Assembly: GCF_018734325.1 (NCBI RefSeq)
Contig: NZ_CP073754.1
Coordinates: 434,001-498,000, forward strand
Reading direction: 5' to 3'
From: Methylomonas paludis
GTDB taxonomy: Bacteria; Pseudomonadota; Gammaproteobacteria; Methylococcales; Methylomonadaceae
Length of the DNA stretch: 64,000 bases
Of this stretch, positions 62,784 through 64,000 are shown in pieces (the stretch's first letter is position 1; the number at the start of each line of letters is the position of its first letter). The translations under genes and the position numbers were made by a program. The notes beneath the pieces were generated by a model. It had not been told where the DNA came from, did not search any database, and saw only the letters and a list, made by a program, of their open reading frames with translations.

Positions 62784-63101
62784 CTATCTGGCAAAATTCT
62801 GATTTTTAAAATTCCAGGGCAACAAGGCTTCAATTTTTTCAACCGTATCGGCATAAGGCAGTGCTTTGAGGACTTGGGTTAAATAGGCGTAGGGTTCTAT
62901 TCCATTAGCTTTAGCCGTTTCAATCAAACTGTAATGGATTGCGCTGGCTTGTGCCCCTTTGGGGCTATCACTGAATAACCCTGCTTTGCGACCAATCACA
63001 AAGGGACGAATAGCGTTTTCAGCAAGAATATTGCTGATGTTCAATTCCCCATTCGAGCAATACACCATCAGCTTATCCCATTGATTACTGAGGTAAGTCA
63101 T
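62784..63101 (-). pseudogene. IS66 transposase TnpC, C-terminal fragment
   Basis: Carries the end of the DDE transposase: 'YLSNQWDKLMVYCSNGEL', 'AENAIRPFVIGRKAGLFSDS' and the IS66 C-terminal 'GIEPYAYLTQVLKALP'. The catalytic core before it is missing. Its frame differs from the N-terminal fragment, so the deletion also shifted the frame. Confidence 0.88.
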
Positions 63102-63328
63102 GGCCTTGCCGGCGAAGGTGCAAAGCGTTTGACTTTGGATAACCGTAGCGCTTCTTCGAGTAACTCAATCCGTTGTTTGAGCGAGGCAATGACTTCGGAT
63201 TTAAGTTCAACGGTTTGCGTTAACTCATCCACGCGTTGTGCTTTTTCAAGTAATTCAGCGAGCATCCCCGGCAACAAGACAGCCGAGTAATCATCGTGTT
63301 CTAAGGCAGGAAAGTGAGGTGAAATCAT
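63098..63328 (-). pseudogene. IS66 transposase TnpC, N-terminal fragment
   Basis: The first 70 or so residues, including the leucine-zipper-like coil ('QRIELLEEALRLSKVKRF'), are intact and then run into a stop after the deletion junction near 63105–63118. About 330 residues of a normal TnpC (roughly 510) are absent, so the element cannot move by itself. Confidence 0.85.
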
Positions 63329-63373
63329 GCTGATATTATACGCGATTTCACTCCGTAAATACTGATATTTCCC

Positions 63374-63739
63374 TTAAAAAACAGATTCATAATGCCGGTT
63401 TTTATGGCCTTTCATGACGCTAATGTCATAGCCATCCAAAAGCCAATTCAACTGCTGACCGGTTAACGTTAACAGTGCCTCATCACCCTTCGGCCACTTG
63501 AACTTATCCTCGACCAAAGCCTTGTAATAAAGGACAAAGCCCGTGTTTTCCCAGAACAAACATTTGATTTTAGTTCGCTGCTGATTGGTGAACGCATACA
63601 GCCCACCATCAAACGGATTATGGCCGAGCTCACACTCAATAATCGCCGCCAGGCCACGATGGGATTTGCGAAAATCAATGGCTTGCCGGTAAAGATAGAC
63701 CTCTGTCAGTTCCAAGGCGGGGCGCATGATATAAGTCAC
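63374..63739 (-). CDS. tnpB: IS66 accessory protein TnpB
   Basis: A 121-residue protein of the IS66 Orf2 family: 'YLYRQAIDFRKSHRGLAAI', 'GGLYAFTNQQRTKIKCLFWENTGFVLYYK', 'KFKWP' and 'TGQQLNWLLDGYDI' are all typical. It is intact, with start GTG 63739 overlapping the tnpA stop, or ATG 63727. TnpB is needed for transposition but is not the catalyst. Confidence 0.92.
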   Translation of the reverse strand: MTYIMRPALELTEVYLYRQAIDFRKSHRGLAAIIECELGHNPFDGGLYAFTNQQRTKIKCLFWENTGFVLYYKALVEDKFKWPKGDEALLTLTGQQLNWLLDGYDISVMKGHKNRHYESVF

Positions 63740-64000
63740 CGCAATACCTCAAGCAAGGGTTTAATCAAAGCCAGATTAGTCTGCGTAATCCCGGTCAACC
63801 GGATGCCATCCCGAAAGCACAAGGACAAGCCCGGCGAGGAAGGTGTGGCGACAGGTGCCGCTACTTGCACTCGGGCAAAGCCGCTTTTTGGATCAGGCGA
63901 AATCGGTTCGCACTCTGCCAGGAACTTGCGCTTCCAATAACTAAATCGATGGACAAGTAGCGCTTGCTGGCGGCAGTAACTGGCTTGAGATAACCCGGAG
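63736..64000 (-). CDS. tnpA: IS66 accessory protein TnpA, partial
   Basis: The last 87 codons of an IS66 Orf1 protein: 'SGLSQASYCRQQALLVHRFSYWKRKF' is its characteristic HTH-like region, followed by a variable middle and a C-terminal strand ('GIRLTGITQTNLALIKPLL'). It continues past the window edge. Its stop overlaps the start of tnpB. Confidence 0.85.
   Translation of the reverse strand, partial: SGLSQASYCRQQALLVHRFSYWKRKFLAECEPISPDPKSGFARVQVAAPVATPSSPGLSLCFRDGIRLTGITQTNLALIKPLLEVLR

Larger units (their letters stand above)
62755..64000 (-). mobile_element. IS66-family element, incomplete
   Basis: GTAAGCGC at 62755 looks like the IS66 terminal repeat. Inside, on the minus strand, are tnpA (cut by the window edge), tnpB and a tnpC with a large internal deletion. 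The other end lies beyond 64000. Confidence 0.75.

Noticed and set aside
57780-64000. CRISPR array or prophage in the accessory zone.
   Set aside because: No regularly spaced direct repeats, no cas, integrase or phage structural genes were seen.

Overview
The window is a chromosomal segment of a Gammaproteobacterium. The best markers are the zapA–ssrS (6S RNA) unit next to ygfB–pepP–ubiH, together with parC, nrdAB, hflKC and trkA homologues. A RegBA-type redox two-component system, a PEP-CTERM protein, hydroxypyruvate isomerase plus tartronate semialdehyde reductase, and the general flavour of the sequence suggest a methylotroph or methanotroph-like lineage (Methylococcales). That is inference only: no methane or methanol oxidation gene is present here.

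Layout. 0–4.6 kb: the end of a LysR regulator, then nrdAB behind tandem NrdR boxes, a good sigma-70 promoter and a cobalamin riboswitch. 4.7–8.6 kb (minus): histidine kinase, cation diffusion facilitator and sigma-54 response regulator in one operon. 9.4–11.9 kb: an outer-membrane barrel protein facing a phosphate-selective porin that has tandem PHO boxes. 12.4–26.9 kb: mostly housekeeping genes (sucCD–nadE, sulfurtransferase, quinone oxidoreductase, argC, parC, glxR–hyi, a VOC protein) with a few unknowns. 26.9–34.3 kb: trkA, secA, glgP, trmL. 34.6–39.1 kb: a PEP-CTERM protein and a 1213-residue calpain-like/NHL exoprotein with a type I secretion-like tail. 39.3–48.5 kb: a B12-binding CarH/LitR-type MerR regulator, divergent from a co-directional block of atypical sigma factor, hflK, hflC, ftsH, membrane protein, SDR and photolyase. 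48.6–57.8 kb: 6S RNA, zapA, ygfB–pepP–ubiH, a lytic transglycosylase, a small exported protein, regBA and yicC. 57.8–64 kb: an accessory zone with a RAYT and its REP repeats, a 151-bp palindromic element, an orphan Txe/YoeB toxin, a HEPN-like protein, ParDE, a Phd–PIN pair, a frameshifted DNA methyltransferase and IS5/IS66 debris.

Two themes connect genes. Vitamin B12 is read twice: by the nrdAB riboswitch, which implies a B12-dependent RNR elsewhere in the genome, and by the CarH-like regulator, whose light-sensing residues are intact. The regulator, sigma factor, FtsH–HflKC and photolyase arrangement looks like a light-damage response that joins DNA repair to membrane-protein quality control. 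This is the strongest candidate for an undescribed system here, but the regulatory links are inferred from layout and short motifs.
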